NCBI GenBank assembly: GCA_019426215.1
Contig: CM033395.1
Location: 69,501-133,500 of the forward strand
Direction of reading: 5' to 3'
Length of the DNA: 64,000 nucleotides
Source: Buddleja alternifolia
Lineage: Eukaryota > Streptophyta > Magnoliopsida > Lamiales > Scrophulariaceae
Positions 10,655 through 22,464 of the stretch are shown here, piece by piece. Within the stretch, counting starts at the first letter, position 1; every line of letters starts with the position of its first letter. The translations under genes and the position numbers were made by a program. Below the pieces are notes generated by a model, which was given only the letters and a program-made list of their open reading frames with translations, was not told where the DNA came from and ran no database searches.

Positions 10655-12877
10655 ATGGCATCTTCTAAAGTTCCCAAGTTGACCGAATCAAATTCTGATT
10701 CCTGGAAGGTCAAAGCCTTTACATATCTTTGTTCATGTGATGAAGAAATGTGCGATATTATTTCAGATGGACCAATACAAATTATGAAGGTTATTACAGA
10801 GCACCCGGAGCCACTGAAGAGACTCCAGATGGTTATGCTGAGAAACCAAAACAAGAATGGTCCACTGATGATTGTCGAAGAGCAAATCTAGACAATGTTG
10901 GTCGTAACGCTTTATATACGGCTATTGGTGATAATGACAACTTATTCAACAAGGTCAAATCGTGTAAGACTACTAAGGAAATATGGTATACGTTGGCTAT
11001 AATTTGTGGTGGTTCAGCTCAGATCAAGGAAAATAAGCTTTCCATCGCCAAGGAAAAATTTAACAGTTTTAAGATGTTACCAACTGAGACTTTAGAGCAA
11101 TTAGACATAAGATTTACAGCTCTTGTTACAGAATTAACATCTTTGGGTATAGATTTACAAAATCGAGAAATGGTGGTTAAGATCTTTAGAAGTCTACCTG
11201 GTAGATTCTTGATGAAGACAACAGCAATGAGAGAATCGAATATGATGGATCTTCTAACTCCAGAAGATGCCTTTTCAGAGCTCAAAGCATTTGAGTTTGA
11301 ATATTCAGCCAGCGATGTTGTGAGCAGTCCGGTAATTGAGTCTGGAGCGCTTATAGCATCAATCAAGGGTAAATCGGGTTACAAGAGAAAAGTTTCAGAT
11401 ATTAGTGAGGAAGATGAACTAGCGCTTCTGAATAGATTCAGAAAGTTCTTAAGATATGAGAAGAAAGGAAATAGTCCTAAGCATCAAGGACAGAGTTCAT
11501 ATCAAGCGCCTACCCCAGTACAACAATAGTATCAAGCGCCTCAGTACTCTACACCTTCTCCTTCAGCGCCGATTCAATACCAAGCGTTATCAACAGAATC
11601 TCTCAACACCAATGGTCTCAAAACCACACAATGCAAGGTTAACAAATGAACAAAATATGAAAACTAATCTTTGTTGTAATTGCAGGAAGCCAGGGCACTA
11701 CCAGGTAAATTGCCCTTATCCAAATGTATCCAAGCCCTCAAGACAGGATTACGTAGATAGAAACCAATTCAGGAGCAACCTTCGTCAACAAGGTTTGCTA
11801 GCGAAATCAGAACCAGCATCCGCACCTGAAGATTTGGAATCATCAGAGGAGAGTAGTGATGATGATGAGCCAGTGGATGACTTAGCGCTTATTTGTCTCA
11901 TGGCCAGAGATGATGAAGTGTCCCCTGAGGTAAACACTGAATTATCTTATCCTCTTTCTTATGAAGAATTACTTGACAAAGTTAAAAAATATTATAATAA
12001 TTGTCAAGATGCCGCCAAATTATATCAAAATCATTTCCATATCATTTCATCACTCAAAGGTGATAATGTGACGCTCAAGACAGAGTTGCAAATTCAGCAA
12101 CAATGCATTGAGAAGAACAAATTGCTCGAGAGTGAGATAACCAATCTGAAAAGTGATCTTGATATAATAGTCAAGAGAGAAGTTGAACTGATTGCTAGAC
12201 TTGCTAAATCAGAGCAGCTCGTCTCATCATTGTCTAAGCATCAAGAAAGCTAGACAATGTGACTGAGGTAATAAGAATGTTTGGTGAAAAGACCGGTTTA
12301 GGATGCAATAAATTTGGTAAACAACCAAGCAAATCTAACGTTACGGAAAACAACAAAGGAAAGAGTGTTTTCTTTGTTGAGAAATGTTCACAAAGTCAAA
12401 CATCAAATGAACCAAGTGACAATGGTACGAGGCCAAATGAGAAAGCCAAAGTTGACTCAGGCAAGGGAAAAGCGAAAGCAAATGATTCACAAAAAAAGGT
12501 TCATTCAAACGCTTAAGGATAAACCTAACCACTGTGAATCAAGCGCTAAGCGTCCAGCACCAAAAGTGCACCCTAAGCCAGCAACCAGGAAATACCAGTG
12601 TCAATATCCACAACGGTCTAGATCATATTATCGCTACTATGATGATTATGATTATGACTATGATTATGATTACTATTATAATCGAGGATATTATTATACA
12701 CCCAAAAAGCACACACAGCACAAGGTGAACAAAAAGCACACACAACACAATGTGAAACCCAAGAAGGCTAATCCTCCCGCAATAAAGATTAAGCAAATAT
12801 GGGTTCTTAAAGTTCTAATGCAAACTAACAATGCTACTAATGTTGAAAGACCCAAGCAACAATGGGTACCTAAATAG
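10655..12877 (+). pseudogene. SIRE gag (capsid/nucleocapsid), frameshifted
   Basis: Encodes the structural protein that packages element RNA. It opens with VPKLTESNSDSWKVKAF and continues through the gag capsid region (RANLDNVGRNALYTAI). The zinc knuckle CCNCRKPGHYQVNC (C-x2-C-x4-H-x4-C, near 11675-11715) follows, then an acidic Ser/Glu/Asp stretch, a coiled coil (near 12050-12250) and a basic tail with Tyr-Asp repeats coded by TATGAT units (12630-12680). The reading frame changes near 10790, 11530, 12255 and 12500, and a TAG falls at 11527-11529. The intact gag at 38921-39769 aligns with the first third and shows where the first frameshift lies. Confidence 0.85.
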
Positions 12878-12900
12878 AAATAGAACTTCCCTTTTGATTG

Positions 12901-15900
12901 CTTGTACCTAGAGCTAGAGCCGATACATCTGTTTGGTACATCGATAGTGGGTCATCAAGGCACATGACAGGCTCCAAGGATCTTCTGATCAACTATCGAG
13001 CTGCCAATGGTCCTCAGGTTGTATTTGGTGACAACTCCAAAGGTAAACCAAAGGTATAGGTACTGTGCATAGGGAGAACATCATGATAAGTGATGTTTAT
13101 TTTGTTGAGGGTCTGAAGCATAATTTATTAAGCATAAGTCAATTTTGTGATAAAGGCTTTGAAGTCAAGTTCTCAAGCGACTGTTGCTATATAAACGACG
13201 CTAAGACTAAATCTACTAAATTGAAAGGAAAAAGAACAAATAATGTGTATTTGCTAGATTGGGGTTCAACAATTGATAACAATCCAACATGTTTTGTTGC
13301 TAAAAGTGAATCTAAAACGGGTTGGTTATGGCATAGAAAAATGAATCACCTCAACTTTAAGACAATCTCTCAGCTTATAAATCAAGATCTTGTAGAAGGA
13401 TTACCAAAAGGACCATTTCACAAGGATCGCCTTTGTGACGCTTGCCAAATGGGAAAACAAGTTAAATCATCTTTCAAGAGAAAACCTCATCTACCTCTAA
13501 AATACTTAAACTACTTTACATGGATCTGTTTGGACCTGTTCAAGCGGTAAGTGTGAGCGGTAAAAAGTATACTTTGGTGATAGTAGATGATTTCTCGCGA
13601 TATACATGGGTGGAATTTCTTTCATCTAAAGATGAGACATGTGACAAGTTAACAACGCTTATTCGCCAACTCCATACATTGAAATATCTTAAGGTTGCAA
13701 GAATAAGAAGCAATCACGGTACTGAGTTTACTAACAAGATTGTTGAGAAGTTTTGTGTAGAGAATGGAATACATCATGAGTATTCAGCTCCCAGAACTCC
13801 CCAACATAATGGTGTTGCTGAGCGCCGGAACAGAACGCTCAAGGAAGCCGCTAGGACGATGTTAGCAGAGTCCAAGCTTGCTCCTAGGTTTTGGGCCGAA
13901 GCGATCAACACTGCTTGCTACACTCAAAACCGGTGCATGATCAACAAACAGCATGGGAAAACTCCATATGAACAATGGAAGGGACGTAAACCAAATGTTT
14001 CATACTTTCAAGTCTTTGGTTCTAAATATTTTATCCATAATAATGGATCCCAAAGCGTAAAGACATTTGATTCTAAAGCGGATGAGGGAATCTTTCTAGG
14101 CTACGCTAAGAATGGAAAGAATTTTCGCATCCTAAACAAGATCAAATCGAAGGTTGGGGAATCTATTCATGTTGTTTTTGATGATGCTAACCAAGAACCG
14201 AGTAAGGTTAATGAGAATGATGTAGGAGTTGAAGATCTATGTCATCAAGTGTCTAAATTACCATTAATGATGATAGTGTCGACGACGATGAGATTTTAGT
14301 GCCACCTCCTAAGATTACTCGTGAGGATAGTTCAGATAATAATGTAAGACATGCTGGTGATCATGAAGAGAGTGATCATGAAGAGCAAAGAAGGGTCTGT
14401 GAACTTGAAGTGCCTACGCAAGAGGAGAATCAAGCGTCTGAGCAAGTGAATCAAGCCCCTGTTCAACCTCTTAACCCTTTCCAACCTGATAGACTATGGC
14501 TACGGGATCATCCACCTAAGCAGATTATTGGAGATATTGAAGCACCTATTAGGACTAGGGCCGCTACATTTAATGAAGCCATGTTCGCAAGCTTTCTATC
14601 TCAAATGGAACCTAAGAAAGTGGATGAAGCGTTATGTGATCCTAGTTGGATTGAAGCCATGCAAGAAGAGCTTAATCAGTTTGAGCGTAGTAAGGTTTGG
14701 ACGCTAGTACCAAGGTCAGCTCACAAAGAGTTATTGGAACTAGATGGGTCTATAGAAACAAGGTGGATGAGAATGGCATTGTGATAAGGAACAAGGCCAG
14801 ACTTTTTGCTCAAGGTTATTGCCAAGAAGAGGGTATTGATTTTGATGAAACATATGCTCCTGTCGCACGTCTTCAAGCAATCCGTATGTTTCTAGCGTAT
14901 GCAGCGTTCAACAAGTTTACAGTTTATCAGATGGACGTGAAGAGTGTCTTCCTGAATGGTAAACTCCAAGAAGAGGTATATGTGGAGCAACCACCAGGAT
15001 TCATCAACAATCATGGTAAGGGTATGGTTTACAAGCTAGATAAAACACTTTATGGGCTTAAGCAAGCACCCCGAGCATGGTATGACGCTCTCTCTATTTT
15101 TCTTATTGGTAAAGGCTTTTCAAAAGGCAACTTTGATACAACGTTATTTAAAATTACCAATAACGAAGATATTCTCTTAGTCTAAATTTATGTTGATGAT
15201 ATTATATTTGGTTCTACTGACAAGCGTCTGTGTGAGAAATTTTTTAAAATGATGCAAGAACAATTTGAAATGAGCATGATGGGTGAATTAACTTTCTTCT
15301 TAGGATTACAAGTTAAACAACTCCCTAATGGCATATTTATTAACCAAGCTAAATATACACGTGATATGATTAAGAAATTTGGTATGGAAAATGCATCATC
15401 TTCAAAAATTCCAATGAGCCAAACGCTTAAGTTAGATAAAGATGAAAGTGGGAAGAAGGTTGATATCACTAACTATACAGGTATCATTGGATCACTTCTT
15501 TATCTTACTGCTATCATGTTTTTTGTATGCATGTGTGCATGCTTTCAAGTTGATCCTAAAGAGTCTCACTTAATTACTGCCAAGAAGATCCTTAAATACC
15601 TAAAAGGCACACAAAATGTGGGCTTATGGTGTTCTAGGAATTCTCCTTTTGAACTAATTGGCTACTCAGATGCAAATTTTGCAGGTTGCAAAATAGATCG
15701 AAAGAGTACTAGTGGTACATGTCAATTTTTAGGTGATAGGTTAGTTTCATGGCATAGTAAGAAACAACAATCGATAGCTCCCTCTACAGTTGAAGCCGAG
15801 TATGTAGCTGCAGGAAGTTGTTGTGCACAAGTGTTATGGATGAGGCAACAACTTAGAGATTACGGAATAATCCTAAGTTCAACCCCCATTCATTGTGATA

Positions 15901-16124
15901 ACCAAAGCGCCCTAGCCATGACTCAAAACCCTGTTCTTCATTCCAGAACCAAACATATTGACATTAGATACCATTTTCTTTGTGACCATGTTCAAAAGAA
16001 AGATATCTTCATGCACTTTATTGGAATTGACAAATAAATGGCAGATATCTTCATCAAAGCGCTCAACGAACAACGTTTTCTCACTTTGAGAAGTGAACTA
16101 AGTATGATTGATTTAAACGCTTAA
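12901..16124 (+). pseudogene. SIRE pol: protease, integrase, reverse transcriptase, RNase H (decayed)
   Basis: The protease core VWYIDSGSSRHMTG lies near 12930. The integrase zinc motif (HRKMNHL then CDACQMGK) is at 13330-13460, and the DDE core at 13520-14000 shows VIVDDFSR and NGVAERRNRT. The second catalytic Asp, expected in RSDHGTEF, is Asn (AAT at 13712-13714). A linker (HPPKQIIGDI) at 14500 precedes the reverse transcriptase ([31 protein letters not shown]). YVDD lies at 15189-15200, but a TAA at 15183-15185 sits just before it. RNase H shows GYSDANFAG, KSTSGTCQFLG and EAEYVAA. A second TAA lies at 16035-16037, and the end is at 16124. Frames shift near 13060, 13520, 14290 and 14700. 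The protein cannot be made. Confidence 0.9.
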
Positions 16125-16952
16125 TCATCATACATCATATTTTATTAGACATATAATTTAGGGGGAATTCACTTTATTTATGTCCAAAAGATTTTTGAAA
16201 AGTTGTTACAAGTTATCAAATTTAGAGGGAACCTTAAAATTGTACTTGAACATATCTGTAAGCGTCAATGATCAAAAACTTTCATATTCATAGATCATCA
16301 ACGCTCAGTATTATTTGTGCATAATATGTTGGACGCTCAAACATAAAAGGGTTTTAATCTCAAGCGTCAACATAAATCTTACAACAGTTACAAGTGGAAT
16401 GTTAAGCGTTGAACTTATTCCATTCAAACACTTAATATAAAATTGTTTATAAAATTCATGCATAAATTTTACACGCTTCCTGAAGTAATGGATAGACTCA
16501 AAAGGCTATTTTGGACTCTATTCACACGCTTCTATCACATCAAACTGGCGGGTAATCAAAAACTTTTCAAAATGACGGTTCAGAGTTAGCACGTGGTTGT
16601 GTACGTATTAGTGTACCATCAGGCGCGTGCATTACACTCTGAAAATCCCAAACGTTTCTAAAACTTTAACTCGGAGTTCAAATTTTTATATATGGGAGTT
16701 ACCAAATGTAACTTCTCTCTCTCTTACCCAAAATTCGAGTCCGCAGTTAAAAGTATTCATGGCTGAGATTAAATAACTTTACACGTGTTTACATCTTACT
16801 GAGACGAGAGAACACAAGTTTCAAAATTATCCTTCTGTGTCATTTAAAACATAATTCTTGCTGAAGAACTATTCACTTTTACCCTCTGTAAATTACTCAA
16901 TCTCTCTCTCTCTCTCAAAGCAATCTCAGTTCATCTCTTTCAAAAAATTCAA
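16125..16952 (+). other. Spacer between SIRE pol and the third ORF
   Basis: No gene. A polypurine word AGGGGGAA near 16160-16167 follows pol directly and looks like an internal polypurine tract. The closely matching stretch 39776-40150 in SIRE element 2 shows that the spacer is conserved. (CT)n runs at 16706-16725 and 16903-16916 precede the ORF start. AAGCG/CGCTT words are dense. Confidence 0.6.
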
Positions 16953-19900
16953 ATGGCACCCAAAAAATCTACTGCTACTTCTGCTGAGCCCACCATCAAG
17001 GTCACTGAAGGCCTTGTAGTGGACTGAAAATTTCTGTACGAACAAACTCAGGTTGATCTAACGGAGATCATAGACTCTGTTTTTGAGTCAGGACTGAAAA
17101 CCTTCCTCACCAAATACTCTTATCTCTTTCCTAATGAAGTTGAATTCTTCTAGAGAAATGCCAAAGTCTCAGAGGACAAGAAATCTATTTCTTGCCTCTT
17201 TTCTCTATCCAAGAAGTACTCCAAAGAATTCATCCTCTCTGCTGACACCATTGCTCAGAACTTCAAACTACCGAATCAGGGTGGAGCATTGGAACCTGTT
17301 ACTACTGAACAGATTGAAGAAGCCTGGACAAAGATCAGTGCGTATAACAATGTTCCGTATAAGCCTCAATTTGAGAAAAAGGATATCGTCTCCCGATACA
17401 GACTATTGGCTGATTTCTGCAGTAAGTTTATTGAATGCAGAGTGGGTACTTTTGACAAAGTGAACCCAATACAGTTCCAGATGATGACTGCTATACTCCT
17501 GGATATCAAGATCAATTGGAGTTAATATATTTTCAACAGATTTAGAGACTGCTTGAGCGTAATTCTCAGCGACCTACTCTTTAGAGCAGAATGTGTTAGC
17601 TCTGATGGGGTTACTCTTGCAAAGTCAAAATTCTATGGGAAGAGAATCATCAGCAATCTCTTCCACCCACCCAGAGTTGGAGGTGTTGCAAGGCCTTTGT
17701 CTGAGAGTCAAGTGGTACGCGAAGCGTCAGATGAAGAAGTTGAGCGTCCAGCTCCAGTGGAAGCCGTGAAGCATCCGGCTGTTACTAAGAAGAGGGCTCC
17801 CAGAAAGCCCAAAACTCAAGCTATTCCTTCTCCTCACAAGGACGATGAGGAAACAGCTGAAGATGAGGAGGACAAGATTCTTTTAGTTAGGCGGAGGAAG
17901 CTGGAAGGAATCATTAAACAGATTAACTTCGAGGAACCAATCGCTGCTCCTCTTGCTCAAACGCTGAAGCTCGTTGAAGGAGTTAACGTCAAGAAAATCT
18001 TCAAGCGTTCCAGGACAAGCAAGCGTCAAGCTGCTCCTGTTTCTGAAGAGCCTGAGACCGTCGAGCCAAGCGCTCAAGAAGTTGTTGTTGAGACAAGCTC
18101 TCAGGGTAAGTTTATTTCTTCCCGCATCATTTTTTTCCCTACATCTGTAGAAGATCCTGCTCTTATAGAGGATAGTTCTTGTGCTACAGCTATTGTTCCA
18201 GCTGCTGCCGAAGCGTCAATCGATGTCCATCTGGATGTTGAGATGACAGACGTCGTGGCTATTGCTCAAGATGTTGTTACTGAAGTTGCTACAATTGATG
18301 TTGAGGAACCTGCAATCAAAGAGGTTCAATCATCGACTCCCGTCCCGGTCATAACAGAGGCACGCTCAGAAGGTCAGAGCTTTGCTAAAGACGTTACAGT
18401 ACCCAGACACTTCTTCAAGCTGGACCCACTGAAGACAATTAATCATTCGATTATATATATGCCTCCAGCGCTCGAAGAAGATTTCATCCCAGCAGGCTAT
18501 CATGAAGAAAGATACATCATTGCTGAAAATGAAGTAGCCGCGCTGATTGATATTGATCGGACCATCCGCGACACCTTGTTTGACACAGAGTTGACCAAAG
18601 TTGAGAAAGCATACAATCAGGCTGTCGAACTTGGTAAAAATTCTGGTCGGGTTCCTGCTTCCTTTGCTCTCCAAGAAAAACGAAAAGGTGGTAGAACTCC
18701 CAGAGCTGATATTGACTTAGGCTATTATCGAGACATGGGGCACATCAAACCAACTGGTTTTGCTCCGAGAGACTTCAACATCAGAGTCTATGAGCGTAGT
18801 CCTGTTGAATTCCTCAATCCAACAGAGGAACTCCTTAACAGAGAAGGCTACACCCACCTTCCTCATGTAGCCAACAACAAAGAAAATAAGTGTTCTGCTC
18901 ATCCTCTTCGTCTTTGGAAGAATAAAGAAGTTCATGCCGGTGAGCGTCCAACATCTCTCACGGATGTGATTCAAGCAGAGGCTGATGCACATTTTGATAG
19001 TGTCTGGAACGCCAGCTATCAAACCGACAAATATCACTTTAAATCTATCAGAGACATTTACCATGAGGGCATCCGAGCGTTGGTCAATGCAGGTGCTGAC
19101 TACTGCATGACTGAAGTCAACTGGTGTGAAGCGTACATTGGTCATCAGTTCTCATTTCAAGAGTTGGTCAAAGCTCCCCATTTGTTTGGCATAGGCATGC
19201 ATGACAAGAAGCGTCAGTTCGCCAAGTATTGCCTCTAGAAGCGTCAAGAGCGAGTTGGACCTGTTGTCAAGCTACCCCTAGTTCGTCAACAGATAGAGCA
19301 GTTTCTGCGTCAAGCGCTGCACAGACTTTCAATCACCCCTCTTAACTTCAACGCTCAAGCGTCTACCAGTGGCAGTTCGTCAGCGTCTTGCTTAAACTTC
19401 TCTTCGAGCCACTGTGATGACAACTTTAGATTGATGATGAAGATCATGTCCCCCATTCCTCATTTTGACAAGATCTTCACAGAAAATCTGCGGAAACCCA
19501 ACGGCTCGAGGATTCGCAACTTCCATGGTTATCCATTTCTACCATCTATCAGACAGGAAATAAGCGACTATTATGCCTATGTTCTTTCCTTGCTAGAACA
19601 AAATCAGGGCATAGCTCGAGCAGTGTATCCTTATTTGGAAGAGTACTACTCCATGTACGTGCCTGAAGCTCACAAATCCCAGCATCTTCCAAAGGATCGG
19701 CTCATTGGATTCTCCTTACATTACTGCCCCGACATGCTGTTTCTCATTCCAAAATCGCAGTCAGGGATTTTTCCAAACCATGTGTTGGACATCATGGGTC
19801 CAATGTATGTCCAAGCCCGAGACAGTCCACTCCGCACCTTCATTCAGGGGACTTGCATTTCCCATTCCAATCTGAACGAACTTCTGGAAGCTGCTTCAAA

Positions 19901-20999
19901 TTCTTACGCAGATATAGCTAGGTGAAATTTCCAATTCACTGACTTTCGCCAAGAAGAGTCAGCGCTTGAGGAAGCGCCTGTGAAATTACTTGAAGAATCT
20001 GCTCCAGCGTCTACTTCAAAAGTTGTCAGTATTCCAACGTCTGCTGAAGAACCTGTTCAAGCATCTCCACCAGAGGATAATCCTAACGCTCCTGAACTCG
20101 TTGATTCTGATGTTGCTGAGGATCTCCCAATCGAAGCACGAGGCACAGTTCTTGATCCTGCACATCAAGTTTCTCTTGACTCACTCAAGCATACATCCAG
20201 ATTTAAGCGACCAGCTCCTCAAGCTGTTCCTTCGAATGTGAGTCAGAATTTTAGGCCGTTCCTAAAATCAGTTTTGGAGGAGGTGAGTAATCATGCTACT
20301 CAAAATGAAGAAGCCCTCCATTGGATCAAGGCTGATTTGGCCAAGAACGAGTCTCAAAACATGAGCGCTCAAGTCGCTCATATGAGAGGTGCTGCTCAAG
20401 CGACAGTTGGTGAATGCCGAAAAGAATTTCAAGAATTGCATGACGCTACCACGGAAAATCAGCTGGCCATGAATGAGCATTTTGATAAGCGCCTAGACGA
20501 TCTATCAGCTTCTGTTTCTCAAATTGCTAGTCAAGCCAACCTACTCATAGAGCACTTTTTGAAGGCTGATGATGGCAATAAGGGGGAAGGACAAAGAAGA
20601 AGGGAGAATCGGAAAGCTTCTAGTTCAAGAGCTTCCAGCCCTCCACTCAAGCGTCAAACTACCTTCCACTTTTTACCAGTACCTTCAAGAGCTTTGCTTG
20701 AACAGTTTGATGTTCCATTCTCTCGATCGCCTATTCCAAAGCCTTCTGATCCGAAGATTATTGCAAAAGAACAGAAAAAGTCAGATTTCATCAGAGCATT
20801 CAGAGTATGTTTAAGGATGATTGGGATTGACCCAGTTGAATGGGATAAACAATTTGTCCATTATAAACAGAGACAACAAGAAGAAAAGAAGACAGTGATT
20901 AATAAAGAACATGCCGCCATGATTAGGCTTGAAGAAAATATTTCTGAAGCAATCAGGGCCGAAGTAAACAGAAGACTCAACGCTCAAGAAGAAGATTAA
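16953..20999 (+). pseudogene. Long third ORF of the SIRE element (envelope-like position), five in-frame stops
   Basis: From ATG at 16953 to TAA at 20997-20999 there is one continuous frame of 1,348 codons. It is broken only by five stops: TGA 17025, TAG 17151, TAA 17523, TAG 19236 and TGA 19923. No frameshift is needed. By position and length it matches the extra, so-called envelope-like ORF of SIRE elements; its function is not established. Seen in the sequence: a conserved-looking N-terminal part (codons 25-235); a Lys/Pro/Glu/Ala/Val-rich low-complexity middle (about 245-480); a well-formed globular-looking part (about 480-990, with the two blocks around 18400-19230 and 19430-19920); and a Glu/Lys/Gln-rich, helix-forming tail that may be coiled coil. 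I see no clear signal peptide or membrane segment. A gag-derived or plant transposon protein domain is an alternative. Confidence 0.7.
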
Positions 21000-21219
21000 G
21001 AACTGCTATTTACTTTGCATTATCTATATTCTTGTCTCTTGTGTATTTTTTATTTAGTTGTAAAATGCGTACACTTCCATGATATATATAAAATGTATTT
21101 TCAGCTGAAACATCTCGTTGAACCTTAACTAACTTTAACTAACCTTATCTAACCAAAGGTAACTTTTATTTTGGTTGTTTAACTCTTGAACTATAAAAGA
21201 GTAAGTATTGTCATCATCA

Positions 21220-21232
21220 AAAAGGGGAAAAT
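21220..21232 (+). other. Polypurine tract of SIRE element 1
   Basis: AAAAAGGGGAAAAT immediately before the 3' LTR start at 21233. This is the plus-strand priming site. SIRE element 2 has AAAAAGGGGGAAAT at the equivalent place. Confidence 0.8.
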
Positions 21233-21899
21233 TGTTAGGAAATTTCATGTTAGACGTTTTGATGATGACAATTAGGATTTTATGTTAGACCCCAAAATAT
21301 GTAAGTTTGATTTTATTTAGAAATCATGTATAAGCTTTGACGCCTTTGTGAGCAGAAATCTGTGTGATCAAGGAGCTCAAGTCATCAATATTCATCTCTC
21401 CCTAATTTGTAGAAGATTTTGTGTGATTCCTTGAGAATCATTTTAGTGGATTACCTCCAAGGGTTCAAGGAGAAGAAGGACGTAGTTGGGATTACACCAC
21501 CCAACGAACCATTCAAATATTGTGTTCTTTACTTTACAGTCAATTTCCATATTATCATATCATTGCAAAAATCTGTTAAGTAAAACTCAATCAAACGCTA
21601 AGCAACTAAAATACCTTCTGTGACGCTAAAGCTTTCAAAGAGAAGACTTTAAAATCATTTCGTTGTGCTAACACTGATCAAAAAACTGAACGCTTAAACC
21701 TATCTGGTTATAGTATTCAAATCTTGAAGTCTAAGTTAATTTTCTAAAAACAGTCTTCAATAGACACTCAGTCAAGCGTCTACATTTTCAAGCGTCCAAC
21801 CTATTTTAATACAAATATTTTTGAAGTCTAAAAAGACTTCAGGGTCTATTCAACCCCCCCTCCTTTCTATACCCTTTCGCATGCCACTTGGGACCAACA
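21233..21899 (+). repeat. 3' LTR of SIRE-type element 1, internally deleted
   Basis: 667 bp against about 1,530 bp for the 5' LTR. It matches the first 110 bases of the 5' LTR up to AAGCTTTGA (about 21340), then jumps to the sequence equivalent to 10022 onward (GAGCAGAAATCTGTGTG). About 870 bases are missing, including the TATA box. It ends GGGACCAACA. Confidence 0.85.
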
Positions 21900-22190
21900 A
21901 AAACGATTAGCAATTCATCTGCTTCTTTTAGGCGAGAGAGAGAGAGAGAGAGAAACTTGAGAACCTTTATCGATAGGTTCAACAACGAAGCTTTAGAGGT
22001 GCCAGGCATTTTGATGGATATATTGATCCAATTACTTCTGCATGACCTGAAAAAGGGACCATTGGCATCAGCATTAGTTATCCAAAAACCATCCAATCAG
22101 GAAGGATTAATGATAATGGCAAAGCAATACATCCAAGAGGAGGAGATGAATCCCCTGAAAGACATGGAGCTTGGGGATCATAGCACGTGT
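21900..22190 (+). pseudogene. Ty3-like gag, continuation after the copia insertion
   Basis: Reads LRTFIDRFNNEALEVPG, then LHDLKKGPLASAL and IMAKQYIQEEEMN, the core of a Tat-type gag domain. A (GA)n run at 21935-21953 at the left shifts the frame against the 9030 side. From 22024 on, the coding lies inside the sequence repeated at 7908. Confidence 0.7.
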
Positions 22191-22464
22191 CTCATCCCTA
22201 TCCGTACAGGGTAGTCTCTCCTATAAATACCCCAGTCCATTTATTAATTTGAGGTATCTCTTTTATTACTCCACATTTACTATAGCGACCTCTATCCTTT
22301 AGTCTATCCTGACTTGATTGTCGGAGGGTCTACGTTGGGGTCAACACCAGCGCGACCTTAACGAGGGTCCTTTGATTTCAGGTAATTCCAATTTAGGAGC
22401 TTGGCAATCGTGTTCGAGTCGAGCTTTACTGAGAAGGGTCGAGTTCATTTTAAGACCCAAATCA
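22024..22464 (+). repeat. 3' LTR of the Ty3-like element
   Basis: Repeat partner of 7908-8334. TATAAATAC at 22222-22230. It ends in AAATCA, followed by CTTTC. No polypurine tract precedes it; gag coding runs straight in. Confidence 0.6.

Larger units (their letters stand above)
9031..21899 (+). mobile_element. SIRE/Maximus-type Ty1-copia retrotransposon with a third ORF
   Basis: Starts TGTTAGG and ends GGGACCAACA. It has an iMet-tRNA primer site, gag with zinc knuckle, pol in copia order (protease, integrase, reverse transcriptase, RNase H), then a long additional ORF and a 3' LTR. At 12.9 kb it is long for copia, as expected for SIRE-type elements with an extra ORF. The flanking pentamers AAAGT and AAAAC agree in only three positions. 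The LTR copies differ at many positions in their shared part, so the insertion is old. Confidence 0.9.
7908..22464 (+). mobile_element. Ty3-like (Tat-type) non-autonomous element, split by a copia element
   Basis: Two copies of a 430-440 bp sequence (7908-8334 and 22024-22464) bracket a short gag region. Flanking pentamers are CCTTC (7903-7907) and CTTTC (22465-22469), four of five matching, as expected for a degraded 5-bp target duplication. After the left copy comes GTTGGTGCCGTCTGTGG, the primer-site-like word typical of Tat-lineage elements. No protease, reverse transcriptase or integrase is present. The SIRE-type copia element 9031-21899 interrupts the gag region. Confidence 0.65.

Noticed and set aside
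12630..12690. TATGAT-type microsatellite
   Set aside because: It is the Tyr-Asp repeat of SIRE gag, so I did not list it as a separate repeat.
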